This document shows positions 9,145-18,775 of a DNA stretch of 64,000 bases, one piece after another. Position 1 is the first letter of the stretch. The number at the start of each line of letters is the position of its first letter. Location: NCBI GenBank assembly GCA_026770025.1, contig JAMXDE010000027.1:434001-498000 (forward strand), given 5' to 3'. The notes beneath the pieces are model-generated. The model was not told the origin of the DNA. It worked only from the letters and a program-made list of their open reading frames with translations, and did no database searches. Both the position numbers and the translations under genes were made by a program. The DNA comes from Craspedostauros australis. Taxonomy: Eukaryota > Bacillariophyta > Bacillariophyceae > Mastogloiales > Achnanthaceae.

Positions 9145-9726
9145 TTACAGGTCCTTGATCCGACTCCACAGCTCTTCGTTCACAGGACACTCGATGCCAA
9201 GTTGCCGTCCCTTCCTCATGATGAAGCCGTTGAGATGGTCGATTTCAGTTTCCCGCATGCTGCTGACATCCTGATTCATGGACGACCGATTGTTGGCGGT
9301 ATCACGGATCACTTCGCCCACAAACTGAAGCAACGACGTCTCCTCCAGACGGTTGTCGATCGCGCCGCAAGCTTTCGCGACGGCCGCAACTTCTTCCGTG
9401 ACACCCACCAAGTACTCCGGAAACGACGGTTCCATGAGGAGCTGTCCGTTGGGACACCGCAGGATGGCCGTCAGTGGGTTGATGACGCAGTTGGCGGCAA
9501 GCTTTTGCCACAGGAGGATGTCCATGTCGTGTGATGACAACGCCTTGCCGTGCAATCCCGATTGCTGCCACAGAGTGGACATCTCACTCGTGAAATGCAT
9601 GCTGGAGGACTCGCCTTTTCTCGCGTAGACGATGTGCGGGATACTGTATTGGTACCGATCAAATGTGAAAAGGAATTTGCCGTATAATGGAAGTGGGAGA
9701 CTCCCAACAACTAATACGACGGACAT
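9145..9726 (-). pseudogene. panE: 5'-truncated 2-dehydropantoate 2-reductase (ketopantoate reductase)
   Basis: The 193-residue frame matches the C-terminal domain of ApbA/PanE reductases, which reduce ketopantoate with NADPH in pantothenate and CoA synthesis. The signature WQKLAANCVINPLTAI carries the family's Lys and Asn (K75, N79), and the NQDV...TEIDHLNG helix carries the conserved Glu (E161). The ending PVNEELWSRIKDL is typical. The whole N-terminal Rossmann domain with its GxGxxG motif (about 130 residues) is absent. An in-frame stop lies just before the ATG at 9726, and only 162 bp separate this ATG from the next gene, so the domain cannot be encoded there. The intact frame may mean recent truncation, or a retained fragment with another use. 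Confidence 0.75.
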
Positions 9727-9888
9727 TGTGTATCACTCCAGAGTCATGCCACACAACACTGTTTGTATGTATGTACTACTATCGCAATGTGCCGCATCCC
9801 ACCGAATATTAGCAAGCACGCTCAGCACTTTTTTCTCCGAACAAAAATGGCAAAAACCAGCAGCAGCAGCAGCATGCCTTGCTCACTA

Positions 9889-11873
9889 CTACTGCTGCGC
9901 GTATCCTTCGTCACCGCCGCTCCGTCTCTCATTCCTCGCCTTGGAACCGTTCGTGGAATTGCTGGGATCTTCGTCGTCCGTCAAGGTCGCATCTTGCCCC
10001 CGCGCGATGCGCTCACCGCCCAGCATGCCCTTGGCACGGTCGCGGAATTCCTCCATCTCCTGCGGCGTGAGCTGCTTCGTGCCGAGCTTGCCGGTGTGCA
10101 GCGTCTGATCCACGAGCGTTTGGTAGATGGTGCGTTGTTGTTCGTCGAGGAAGCCGCCGCCGCCGTCGCCACCACCAGGGTGAATGCCACCGTGGAAGGA
10201 CTTGTCGAGTCCCAGCACCTCGTCCTTGGCGGAACTGCGGAACAGGCCCTGGCTGGCGAGGATGCAGAAGAACGGCAGCATGAAGAGGAGCACCCAGCCC
10301 ATGACGAAGATCGTGCCCACGCACTGCGCACCTAGCAGATGGAACAGCTTTGTATCGGCGTCGTTGAAGATGCCGTAGAGCAGGCCAGCATGGTCGGAGA
10401 CGCCGTACGCCTGTTGCATGCGCGTGGGCGATGCAAGGAGACCGACGCTGATGAGGCCCCACGCACCGCAGAACATGTGGACGGGGATGGCGTTGACGGC
10501 GTCATCGACGCGCCAGCGAACGAGCAAGGCGGAACCGGCCAGGTACAGTACGCCGCCGACCATGCCGATGAGGACGGCTGCCCAAGGTTCGACGACACCG
10601 CATCCTGCCGTGATGGAGACCAGGCCGCTGAGGACGCCGTTCATGGCAGGATCGAGATCGTAGTGCGCCTGGCCTTCGATGATGTCCTGCGCGATCATGT
10701 TGACGATGAGGGCGGTGATGCCTGCCGCACCAGCAGCCAGGGTCGTGTTGGTCGCTGCCAGCGCCGCGATCATCGCCTCGAAGTCCGATCCCAGCAGCAG
10801 CACGGACCCCGAATTGAAGCCGTACCAGCAGAACCACAGAATGAGCGTGCCGACCATCTGAAGACGAAAGAAGGGGAGAGTATGGTGGTGATGAGTGTGT
10901 GTGAGAGAGAGAGGATGTGTGTGCGCGCGCGTGTATGTGTGGAATGCGGGCAACAGGGAGACGAGTACTGGTACGGATCAAGATCTTTGGCACGGCCAAC
11001 CAACTCCCCACACTACTCTCTGGAGAGATCAGAGCTACGCCAACACAAGGCAAAGCCTTTGCCTTCACTTCCCTTCCCAATACACAACACAACTCAACAC
11101 AACTCAACTCGACGTACCTGTAAACTGATGGAATGCCCCGTAATCTTGCGCGGGACCTCGAGAATCTCCCCCGTGACTTCGTCATGGAACCGGCCACGCC
11201 TGGGACCCAGCACCCACGCCGCGATGAAGGCGCTGAATCCACCCGTGAGATGCACGACCCCGCTGCCGGCCACGTCTATGACGCCGATGCCCCACAGCGG
11301 CTTGTTGACGAAGGGACTGAGGAACCCATCCTCGCTCCAAATGACGTGCACGACGACGGGGTAGACCCAACCCGACAGAAAGATGGAGTAGTAGAAGTAG
11401 GCATTCATCTGACACCGCTCCGCCAACGTCCCCGCCACGATGGTGGCAGCGGCTGCCGAGAAGGCGTACTGGAAGACCCAGAACGTGAACTGATCCCCGT
11501 CCAAGTTGTGCAGAAAGAAGTTGCCTCGCCCGATCACCGCGTTGGCATTGTCGCCAAAGGCGAAGGCGTATCCGATGCTCCAGAATGCCACGGAGGCGCC
11601 GCAGGCATCGAGCAGGTTCTTGAGCATGGTGTTCTGCAGGTTCTTGCGTCTGACGGAGCCTGCGCAGACCATGGCGAAGCCCGCCTGCATGAAGAAGACG
11701 AGGGCGGACGACATGATGATGTAGAGATTGCGCGTGTGCTGGATGTTGGCGTCGACGGCTTGCGACGTGGCCTGGTACTCCTGCGATAGCCGGTTGGCGA
11801 CGCATTGCAGCAGCAGATCGGACGATCCTCCAGTGTTCTGGCTGCATTCGCCGTAGATGTCAGGAGACGACAT
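9889..11873 (-). CDS. AMT: ammonium transporter (AMT family), copy A
   Basis: Two exons, 11118-11873 and 9889-10857, joined in phase 0 across a 260-bp intron (donor CAG|GTACGT, acceptor TTCAG|ATG), give 574 residues. The junction falls in the family signature GHSISLQ|MVGTLILWF. The protein has the 11-helix AMT/Mep core with both pore histidines, H208 in DVAGSGVVHLTGG and H379 in AIPVHMFCGAWG. The regulatory tail motif GLDKSFHGG is also present. A long Asp/Ser-rich tail follows. It should import ammonium across the plasma membrane. It lies in tandem with copy B on the same strand, with which it shares the intron position and a 92-bp identical block (11614-11705). The ATG at 11873 is the first of the frame. 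Confidence 0.93.
11614..11705 (-). repeat. 92-bp block identical to 15095-15186
   Basis: The block lies in exon 1 of copy A and encodes the segment from ALVFFMQAGFAM to LKNLL. It is identical, including every third codon position, to the same part of copy B, although both flanks diverge at once. Confidence 0.85.
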
Positions 11874-13226
11874 GGTGTCTGCTCTGTTCTGCTCTGCGAA
11901 AGTCTACTCTGTTAAAGTCTGCTCTGTTAAAGTCTGCTCAACTCTTCTCTACGCTGCTCAACGTATCTTTGTTTGCTCGTTGCTGTGGGTCAGTTGCTGT
12001 TGGTCAGTTGTTGTTGCTGATGATCTGCTTCTGGATTATCAAGAGAGGACTGTTGCCAAACCTGTGGTCTTTGCTGTACTCTTGTTGGGTTGAGTGCAGT
12101 TGAGTTGAGCTGGGTCCAGTTGAGTTGAGTACAGTTTTTGTTGTGGTTCTCGTCGTTGTTTGGTTGCTGGAGTCGTTCCTCAGGAGGTGTCCAGGTCCTG
12201 TTCTTCTTCCGGCACCGCGCGTCAACAGAGTTCCGTTTCTGCCTTTGTGGTGGTTTCCACAACACACGCCTACGACTGCACTCGCATGGTGTCTCCGTTT
12301 TGTTAGCGCTACCACGCTGGCTCCCGCCATCACATCGACCTTTTGACGTGACAAAAGTAACCGGGCACATGTCGCCAGTGCTTTTTATGCAACTCGCATT
12401 GATGACTCCATGGCGTTCCAGTCATAACCAAGCAAAGACCACAGAATTATCATCGAGAGTAACTGTCAGGACTAACGATTCTCCGTCTTTTGAACTTTCT
12501 GTGCGCGAGAGGTCGTCGATTTGGTTCAAGGAGGTTTCGTGTTGCGTCCCATTCCAGGCAACATGGCGATTCCGTCGCGGCTCTCTCCCTCCTCGCGATG
12601 TTCTCGTGGACGTCCACCATGCATACTCACCGTGTCCGAAGAGATCGCGATCGTCGTGCAACTACAGGTACACGCACGTATTATGCATGTGGCACCAACA
12701 TCTTCGTCCATGGGAATGATAGCTCGCGCAAGCAGGTTCGTGGAGGCGTCCAATCGCAGAGATGTTGGTCGGAGGGGAGACCCACGGATTCAGGAGACGC
12801 ATCGACCCGAATCCTTTGACACCCATGCCACTATTGATTCCTATTCTATCAAAAGTGGAGACAGAACGTATTATAGTTACTTGCATAGCCCGTATAACAC
12901 TCGTGACGGCGCATCTGTAGCTGTATTCGTATTGATTCTATTTGTGTTTGAGTATTGTTACACTATGATGTAGCAGTATGCATGCATGAATGAATTGGGT
13001 CGTACTCGTAGCTTGACCTTTCTCCTCGTGTAGTTTCCCTTTCCTCCGGCGCGAAGCACCTTCGTTCGTCTTCGACTGGGGCATCTTCTTTTTCTCGAGA
13101 GGCTGATGTCCCTTTTCACGGAGCATCAGTGCTCGGCCTGGAATACAGTGATGGCTTGGTCGTCGTCGTAGCCGTCGTCATCAACGATTCTCGCAAGTGC
13201 ATGGTATGGCATTGCAGATACTCTCT
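11874..13226. other. intergenic between tandem ammonium transporters
   Basis: This 1.35-kb stretch is the 5' flank of copy A and the 3' flank of copy B. Three tandem copies of a 15-bp unit AAAGTCTGCTCTGTT (11899-11942) lie 26-69 bp upstream of the copy A start. Several small frames (for example 12138-12719) have no protein signature. The motif CGTACTCGTAGC at 13001-13012 recurs at 28149-28160. Confidence 0.5.
11899..11942 (-). repeat. 15-bp triplet repeat in the leader/promoter of AMT copy A
   Basis: There are three units starting at 11899, 11914 and 11929 that differ by one or two bases. They lie immediately upstream of the start codon, so they are in the 5' leader or the core promoter. No function can be read from the sequence. 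Confidence 0.6.
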
Positions 13227-15384
13227 TCAATCCATGGAATGCGTCGACCTGCGTTCCAGCATATCGCCGGTCATGTCGATGCGTTTGAATCCGCCGAGAC
13301 TCAGCGAGCCATCCGAAGATCCAATATCGGAAACGGCGCCGTCATCGCCTTCCTCTTCTTCGTTGATCGTGTTGATGCTGCCGTGGTTGGTCAGCATTAT
13401 GTCTTCCTTGCCGACCTCGTCTTGCAACGATCCGTCGGCGTCATCGCCCTGCAGCTTCGCATCCATGAATTTCGCCATGCGACTGCCTCCTATCCTCCGC
13501 ATCTCATCCGACGACGTTTCCTGCTCGCCCAACGCTATCTGCCGCGCCTGGTTCTGCAATTGCTTCATCTCCGTCGATGAGATCGAGGGTGTCGTCGTGG
13601 ATGCCGCGGAGCTGGTGCGGCGCAATCGTTTCTGTCGCTTCTTCTTCTTGATCGTCGTTTCCAGCAGACTCTTGTAGATCGTGATCTGCTGAATGGTCAG
13701 CGTGTCGTTGTTCCTGCCGCCATGGAACGACCGATCGAGCCCCATCACCTCCTCGTTGGCCGCGCTTCGGAACAGTCCCTGACGCGACAGCAGCACGAAG
13801 AAGGGATACATGATGCCGCACGACCACAGGAGGATGAAGATGGTGGCCACGAGCTGAGACTGCAGCAGGCGTGCATCGAGGTTGGATTGGCCTTCGATCA
13901 TGGAGATGATCAAACCTGACGGTGGCTTGCCGTCGATGAGGATGTTGTCGCCGAAGGCCTGCTCGATGCGTTGCGTATCGGCGAAGAGACCAACGGCAAT
14001 GAGTCCCCACATCCCGTTCATCATGTGGATGGGGATGCCGTTGACGGCGTCGTCGATCCGCAGGTGCGGCAACATCCACGATCCCAGCAGATAAATCCAA
14101 CCGGCGATGGTGCCGATGACGACCGCGGCCCACGGCTGCACCACTCCGCACGCGCCAGTGATGGCCACCAACCCGCTCAAGGCGCCGTTCAAGGCGGGAT
14201 CCAGATCGTACAGCGCCTTACCGTGCTTCAGGTCCATCACGATCATGTTCGTCATGAGCGCGACGATGCCCGCGGATCCTGCCGACAGCGTTGTGTTGAC
14301 AGCGGCAACCGCCGCGATGATGGATTGGTACTGCGAGTCTGCGAGCAGCAGCGCCGAACCGGAGTTGAAGCCGTACCAGCAGAACCACAGTATCAGCGTT
14401 CCCACCATCTGTTTGCGCCAATGCATGTTCAACGAACGGGCGTGTGAGTTCAGTGGTTATTATGTAACAGCAAGACGAGGAGAACTCACGGATGAAAGCA
14501 CGCACAAGCACATACGAGCACTCGCGGACGCGTGGAAGAGAAAGAAGAGAGCCAATACTCTCACACTGCTTCCGTCGCGCACTCACCTGCAGACTGACGG
14601 AATGCCCCGGAATCTTCATTGGATTCTGAAGCGGCTCCCCCGTCAATTCATCGTTGAATCGCCCCCGCCGCGGCCCCAGCACGTTGGTCGCCACAAGCGC
14701 CACCGCACCACCCGTGATGTGCACAACGCCGCACCCTGCAAAGTCGACGACGCCCACGGGCAGATCGAAGAGACGGTTGGCGTTGTTGTTGACGCTGAGA
14801 AAGCCAAAGTCGCTCCACACGGCATGCACGACGATGGGATAGACGAATCCCGACACGACGACGGAGTAGGCAATGTAGGCCACCATCTTGCATCGCTCCG
14901 CCAGCGTGCCCGCGACGATCGTGGCCGCGGCCGCCGAGAAAGTGTACTGGAACAGCCAGAAGGCGTAGTCGTCGACGTTCATGAGGAAGAAGTTGTCCGT
15001 GCCGAGGAAGGCATTGTGCGACGCGGCGCGATCGCCGAAGGCAAAGGCGTACCCGACGCTCCAGAAGCCCACGGATGCCCAGCAGGCGTCAAGTAGGTTC
15101 TTGAGCATGGTGTTCTGCAGGTTCTTGCGTCTGACGGAGCCTGCGCAGACCATGGCGAAGCCCGCCTGCATGAAGAAGACGAGGGCCGCTGCCAGGATCA
15201 TGTAGAGGTCGCGCGCGAAGTCATGGTGCTCCTGCACCTTCGCCTGCGTCTCGTTGTGATGCTGCGTGATGCTGGCTGTCACGCACTTCAGCAACGCTTC
15301 GGCCATGCTGTCGTCCTGCGACGTGGGGTCGTCGATTCCCAACCTGACCAGGCAAGCCCCGTAGGCATCGTGTCCCTGTGACAT
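13227..15384 (-). CDS. AMT: ammonium transporter (AMT family), copy B
   Basis: Two exons, 14587-15384 and 13227-14408, phase 0, with a 178-bp intron (CAG|GTGAGT, ACAG|ATG) give 659 residues. The intron is at exactly the same codon as in copy A (GHSVSLQ|MVGTLILWF). Pore histidines are H222 in DFAGCGVVHITGG and H394 in GIPIHMMNGMWG, and the tail motif GLDRSFHGG is present. The C-terminal extension after the last helix is about 85 residues longer than in copy A, with a basic patch (KKKKRQKRLRR) and an acidic stretch. That makes differential regulation of the two copies plausible. The role is plasma-membrane ammonium uptake. Its 5' flank is shared, divergently, with the P450 gene. Confidence 0.93.
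15095..15186 (-). repeat. 92-bp block identical to 11614-11705
   Basis: This is the matching tract in exon 1 of copy B; see the first copy for content. The identity stops sharply at both sides. Confidence 0.85.
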
Positions 15385-17308
15385 GCTGCTTCTGCTGCTG
15401 CTTCTGCTATTGTGATGGACTATACTCTATGATGTGTACTACTATGATGTGTATGATGTGTACACTGTCATAGAATATAATGAAGGTATAATAGATCGTA
15501 GTATAGTGACTGGTTGTCAGCTGGATGGATGCTGTTGTTCTGTGCTATTCTATGCTGCCTTTCGACTTTGTTGTGTTCCCCTCGGATTGCTGTTTCTCTG
15601 TTGTGTGGTTGACGGTTGGTGGTCGACGTTGACTTGGTTGTCAACGATGACGGCTTCAGGCACGCAGCGCTTGCGTCCGAACCCTTGTCCACAACGGTGA
15701 CAACTCGTGTGATGTTTCGCGCTTTTGTTGTCCCTGGTTTGTGCGCAACACGCTCCGCTCTCGAGGAATCGGATTGCGACAACGCATTGGGACTAATAGA
15801 ACGCAAATGACCGACCAATCCCGCCTCTCGCATTTAATCCTTGTGGCCGAACACATGACACAACCTCGATAAAACAATAGCTCAATTAGCCCGTTCGCGC
15901 ACGTCCACGGAAAAACACTATCCGGTTCTTCGCGTTTTTCGACCTGTGACAAAATTGCACTTTTACTCAGTCTCGCATTGAACCCCCGTGGGACGTGTGG
16001 GGAAATTACATTCTGTTCGTTTTTAAAGAGTGAAATCGTGACTTGACTAAATGGAACCAAAAGACTCGTCTGACTACAGCAACAAGGAATGTACGAGAGG
16101 GAATAGTTCAGAACAGTCAGAATCAGACGAGAGTGTTGGAAATCCGGGGGTATAGTTAGTAAGAATCTAAGCTGTTATTAGATCGCGCCGTTTTAGAACT
16201 GTGAGCTCGATCTCATCATCTCTTTCGATTTCAGATTCATATCAGGCATACTCTGTAGCAACATCATGCGATACTGCTGTATTCATGATTGCCATCGTAC
16301 CCTTTTCATCATGTATATCTCGTGATGTCTCTCATCAAGTATCTTCTTCATGCATATCCTCAAATTCATTCTCGCCTACACTCATGCGATACGATCTGCA
16401 GTCATGCATCCATCTCGTCACAAGTTTCGTCTCAATCCCTTGTTGTCTTTGACTCCACCTGTTTTACGATTGATCGGTCTTGATTGCTCTTCTGACTCTT
16501 TCTTGTTGTCCAGTCATACGATACGATTGGTCTTGTACGTCAGGAGCACATGCATCACTTGTTTCTGTTTCTTCAATTGGGATACGATTCCTACCCACTG
16601 CCCATGCGTCCCTTCTGACAATACCTCACCGACCAATATGGTGTCTTGTCGGTTCGGGTCAGGACTCACTGTTTTGCATTGTCGTGGTGTTGATGTCATA
16701 GGAGGACAGGCTGTCTGTCTTGGTGAGACTGAGGTCAGTCACGTTTGTATTGGGTCAAGGGTGTGATCAACAAGAGTGGAATTATTCAGTCGTGATTGAT
16801 ACATGTGGGATGTGCGGCAATCAAGGGTGTCTGGACAAAGTTGTTCCCTCGATTTCTATCACACGAGTGCCTCAACGAAGATACCTTATTCCTGAAACAG
16901 ACTCAATATCGCTCGAGTTAATCCAAGAAGGATTCTGTCACGAAATAGTCCTGTGCAGTTTCGCCACTCAAGAGTCAATTTGTTGTATCATGACACAGAA
17001 TGCGAAGATCCTCGATTGTTGGTCACAACAGGGAGGACCAGCGAGAGAGAAGAAAAGAGTAATCATGTCTTGCATTGTCCTAACCCTCGTGATCTGCTGG
17101 CTGCCACTGGTGTGCTGCTTCCTCCAGCCACCACTCTGTCGCCCACACATTCCGGAAATCATTCACATTCTCCACACCATCTCATAAATCGAACAACAGG
17201 AAAAACAAGAGCAAGATCATCCCCACAATCTCGACAACAACAACAACAACAACAACGACTACGACCACGACAACGACTACTACCACGATAATAACAACCA
17301 CTATAACA
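15385..17308. other. divergent intergenic region upstream of AMT copy B and the P450
   Basis: I see no gene in this 1.9-kb stretch; the frames at 16201-17187 are T/S-rich without any signature. The last 80 bp (17228-17307) before the P450 start are a run of CAA, CGA and ACNN-type triplets that form an imperfect microsatellite in the probable 5' leader. Confidence 0.5.
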
Positions 17309-18775
17309 ATGACTACGACCACGATGGACTTCGACATTGCAACGGCATTGCGAGACAACATCGCATCGGTGCTCCTTCTCCCGCTCGCGCTTGCCATCGG
17401 ATGGTTGGTTGTCGCCTTCAACAAACCACCCGCCAAGGATGCTCCCGTGAAGAGTCCTGTTGGGATCATGGAATCTATCAAGATGCTAACTTCATCCGAA
17501 GCACCATGTTGGCATCTCCAGCTTCGAGATTCCTTGGGATCGTCCATCTTCCAGCACAACATCCCCCTCCCTGGTGGCATCTATGTCCTCTGCTCCGCGA
17601 AGGATCAACGCGAGATTCTGCTCGACAAGACGACTGACAAGCCGATGACCATATACGCAGGCTTCGATGGTATGGTTGGACAGAAACAAGTGGGGACACG
17701 TCCAACACTCGACCTGCGTTTCAAGAAAATGAAGAAGGCAGTTGCGCATTCGTTTTCCTCTCGCGAAGTCAGTCGGATGAATTCCATTTGCACAAAGCAC
17801 ACCAAGCAATGGGAAACAGAGTTCCTCGAGAAGCTGGCAGACACCGACATGACATTCAATCCTTCCGTTGAATTGCTGAAGGTCGCATTCAAATCCATCA
17901 TGGAGGCAGCCTTCGAATACGAATCGACTCCCGAAGACTTCGATCTGTTCACATCCAATTTCGAGGTGGCTGCACGTGAGTTCGCCATCAGTCAAGCCGT
18001 CAATCCTTTGCGGAAAGTATTCGGCTTCATGATCCCAGAGGTCTGGGTGGCGCGCAAATCCTGCTCTGCTATGCAGGACTTTGCGAAGAAGGTCTTGATG
18101 GCCTATCGCGAGAATCCCAACAAATCGGAGCAGAACACGTTGATCAAGGTGGTTGAATCAAACCCGTACAGTATGTCCGAGAAAGAGAAGGTTGCAGAGA
18201 TGCTTCTCTTGCTCATTGCCGGTTTTGATACGACAGGATACTCTCTTGCCAACACCCTCGTGTTGCTGGCCAAACATCCCAAGGAGATGAGAGAACTGCA
18301 ACAATCGTTGTTGCAGGATGATCCGGCACAATCCAAGGATCATCTCAAGCGCGTGATCACCGAATCCCAGCGAGTGCTCCCTGTTGCTGCATTGACCTCC
18401 GCTCGTCTCGCCAACCGCGACTTCATCTTGGTTGATGAGCCTTCCAACCGCAAGGTCAAGATCCCGAAAGGTGCCACCGTCTTCCTTCCACAGATCACGG
18501 CCCACAGAGACGAGATGGTGTTCGAAGATGCTACTCAATTCAAACCTGGTCGATGGGAGAATCCGACAAAGGAAATGGTGCAGAGTGTTATTCCATTCGC
18601 TGTGGGCAATCGCAAGTGCCCTGGCCAATCGTTGGCGATTGCTGAACTCGACTCGGTCTTGCCCAGCGTCTTGTCGAAGTACGAGTTCGAATTGGTGGCG
18701 GAAGGCAAGTTGGATTACTTCATGACATTGAAATACGCCAATGCCAAGCTTCGTGTGAAGAGGGTGAAGGTTTGA
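17309..18775 (+). CDS. cytochrome P450 monooxygenase
   Basis: A single-exon frame of 488 codons. The N-terminus has a membrane anchor (about residues 16-37, SVLLLPLALAIGWLVVAF) followed by a Pro-containing hinge, which implies an ER or envelope location with the catalytic domain in the cytosol or stroma. The oxygen-binding I helix is AGFDTT (304-309), the K-helix ExxR is ESQR (352-355), the FKPGRW stretch corresponds to the PERF region, and the heme loop is FAVGNRKCPG with the iron ligand Cys437. All core motifs are intact, so the enzyme is probably active. The substrate and CYP family cannot be assigned by eye. The start may be the ATG at 17309 or the one five codons later. Confidence 0.93.
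   Translation: MTTTTMDFDIATALRDNIASVLLLPLALAIGWLVVAFNKPPAKDAPVKSPVGIMESIKMLTSSEAPCWHLQLRDSLGSSIFQHNIPLPGGIYVLCSAKDQREILLDKTTDKPMTIYAGFDGMVGQKQVGTRPTLDLRFKKMKKAVAHSFSSREVSRMNSICTKHTKQWETEFLEKLADTDMTFNPSVELLKVAFKSIMEAAFEYESTPEDFDLFTSNFEVAAREFAISQAVNPLRKVFGFMIPEVWVARKSCSAMQDFAKKVLMAYRENPNKSEQNTLIKVVESNPYSMSEKEKVAEMLLLLIAGFDTTGYSLANTLVLLAKHPKEMRELQQSLLQDDPAQSKDHLKRVITESQRVLPVAALTSARLANRDFILVDEPSNRKVKIPKGATVFLPQITAHRDEMVFEDATQFKPGRWENPTKEMVQSVIPFAVGNRKCPGQSLAIAELDSVLPSVLSKYEFELVAEGKLDYFMTLKYANAKLRVKRVKV

Noticed and set aside
9145-9726. Complete ketopantoate reductase gene
   Set aside because: The Rossmann domain is missing and there is no room for it before the next gene.
9763-11364. Plus-strand frames (190 and 341 codons) across AMT copy A
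   Set aside because: They are antisense to an intact transporter; no recognisable protein.
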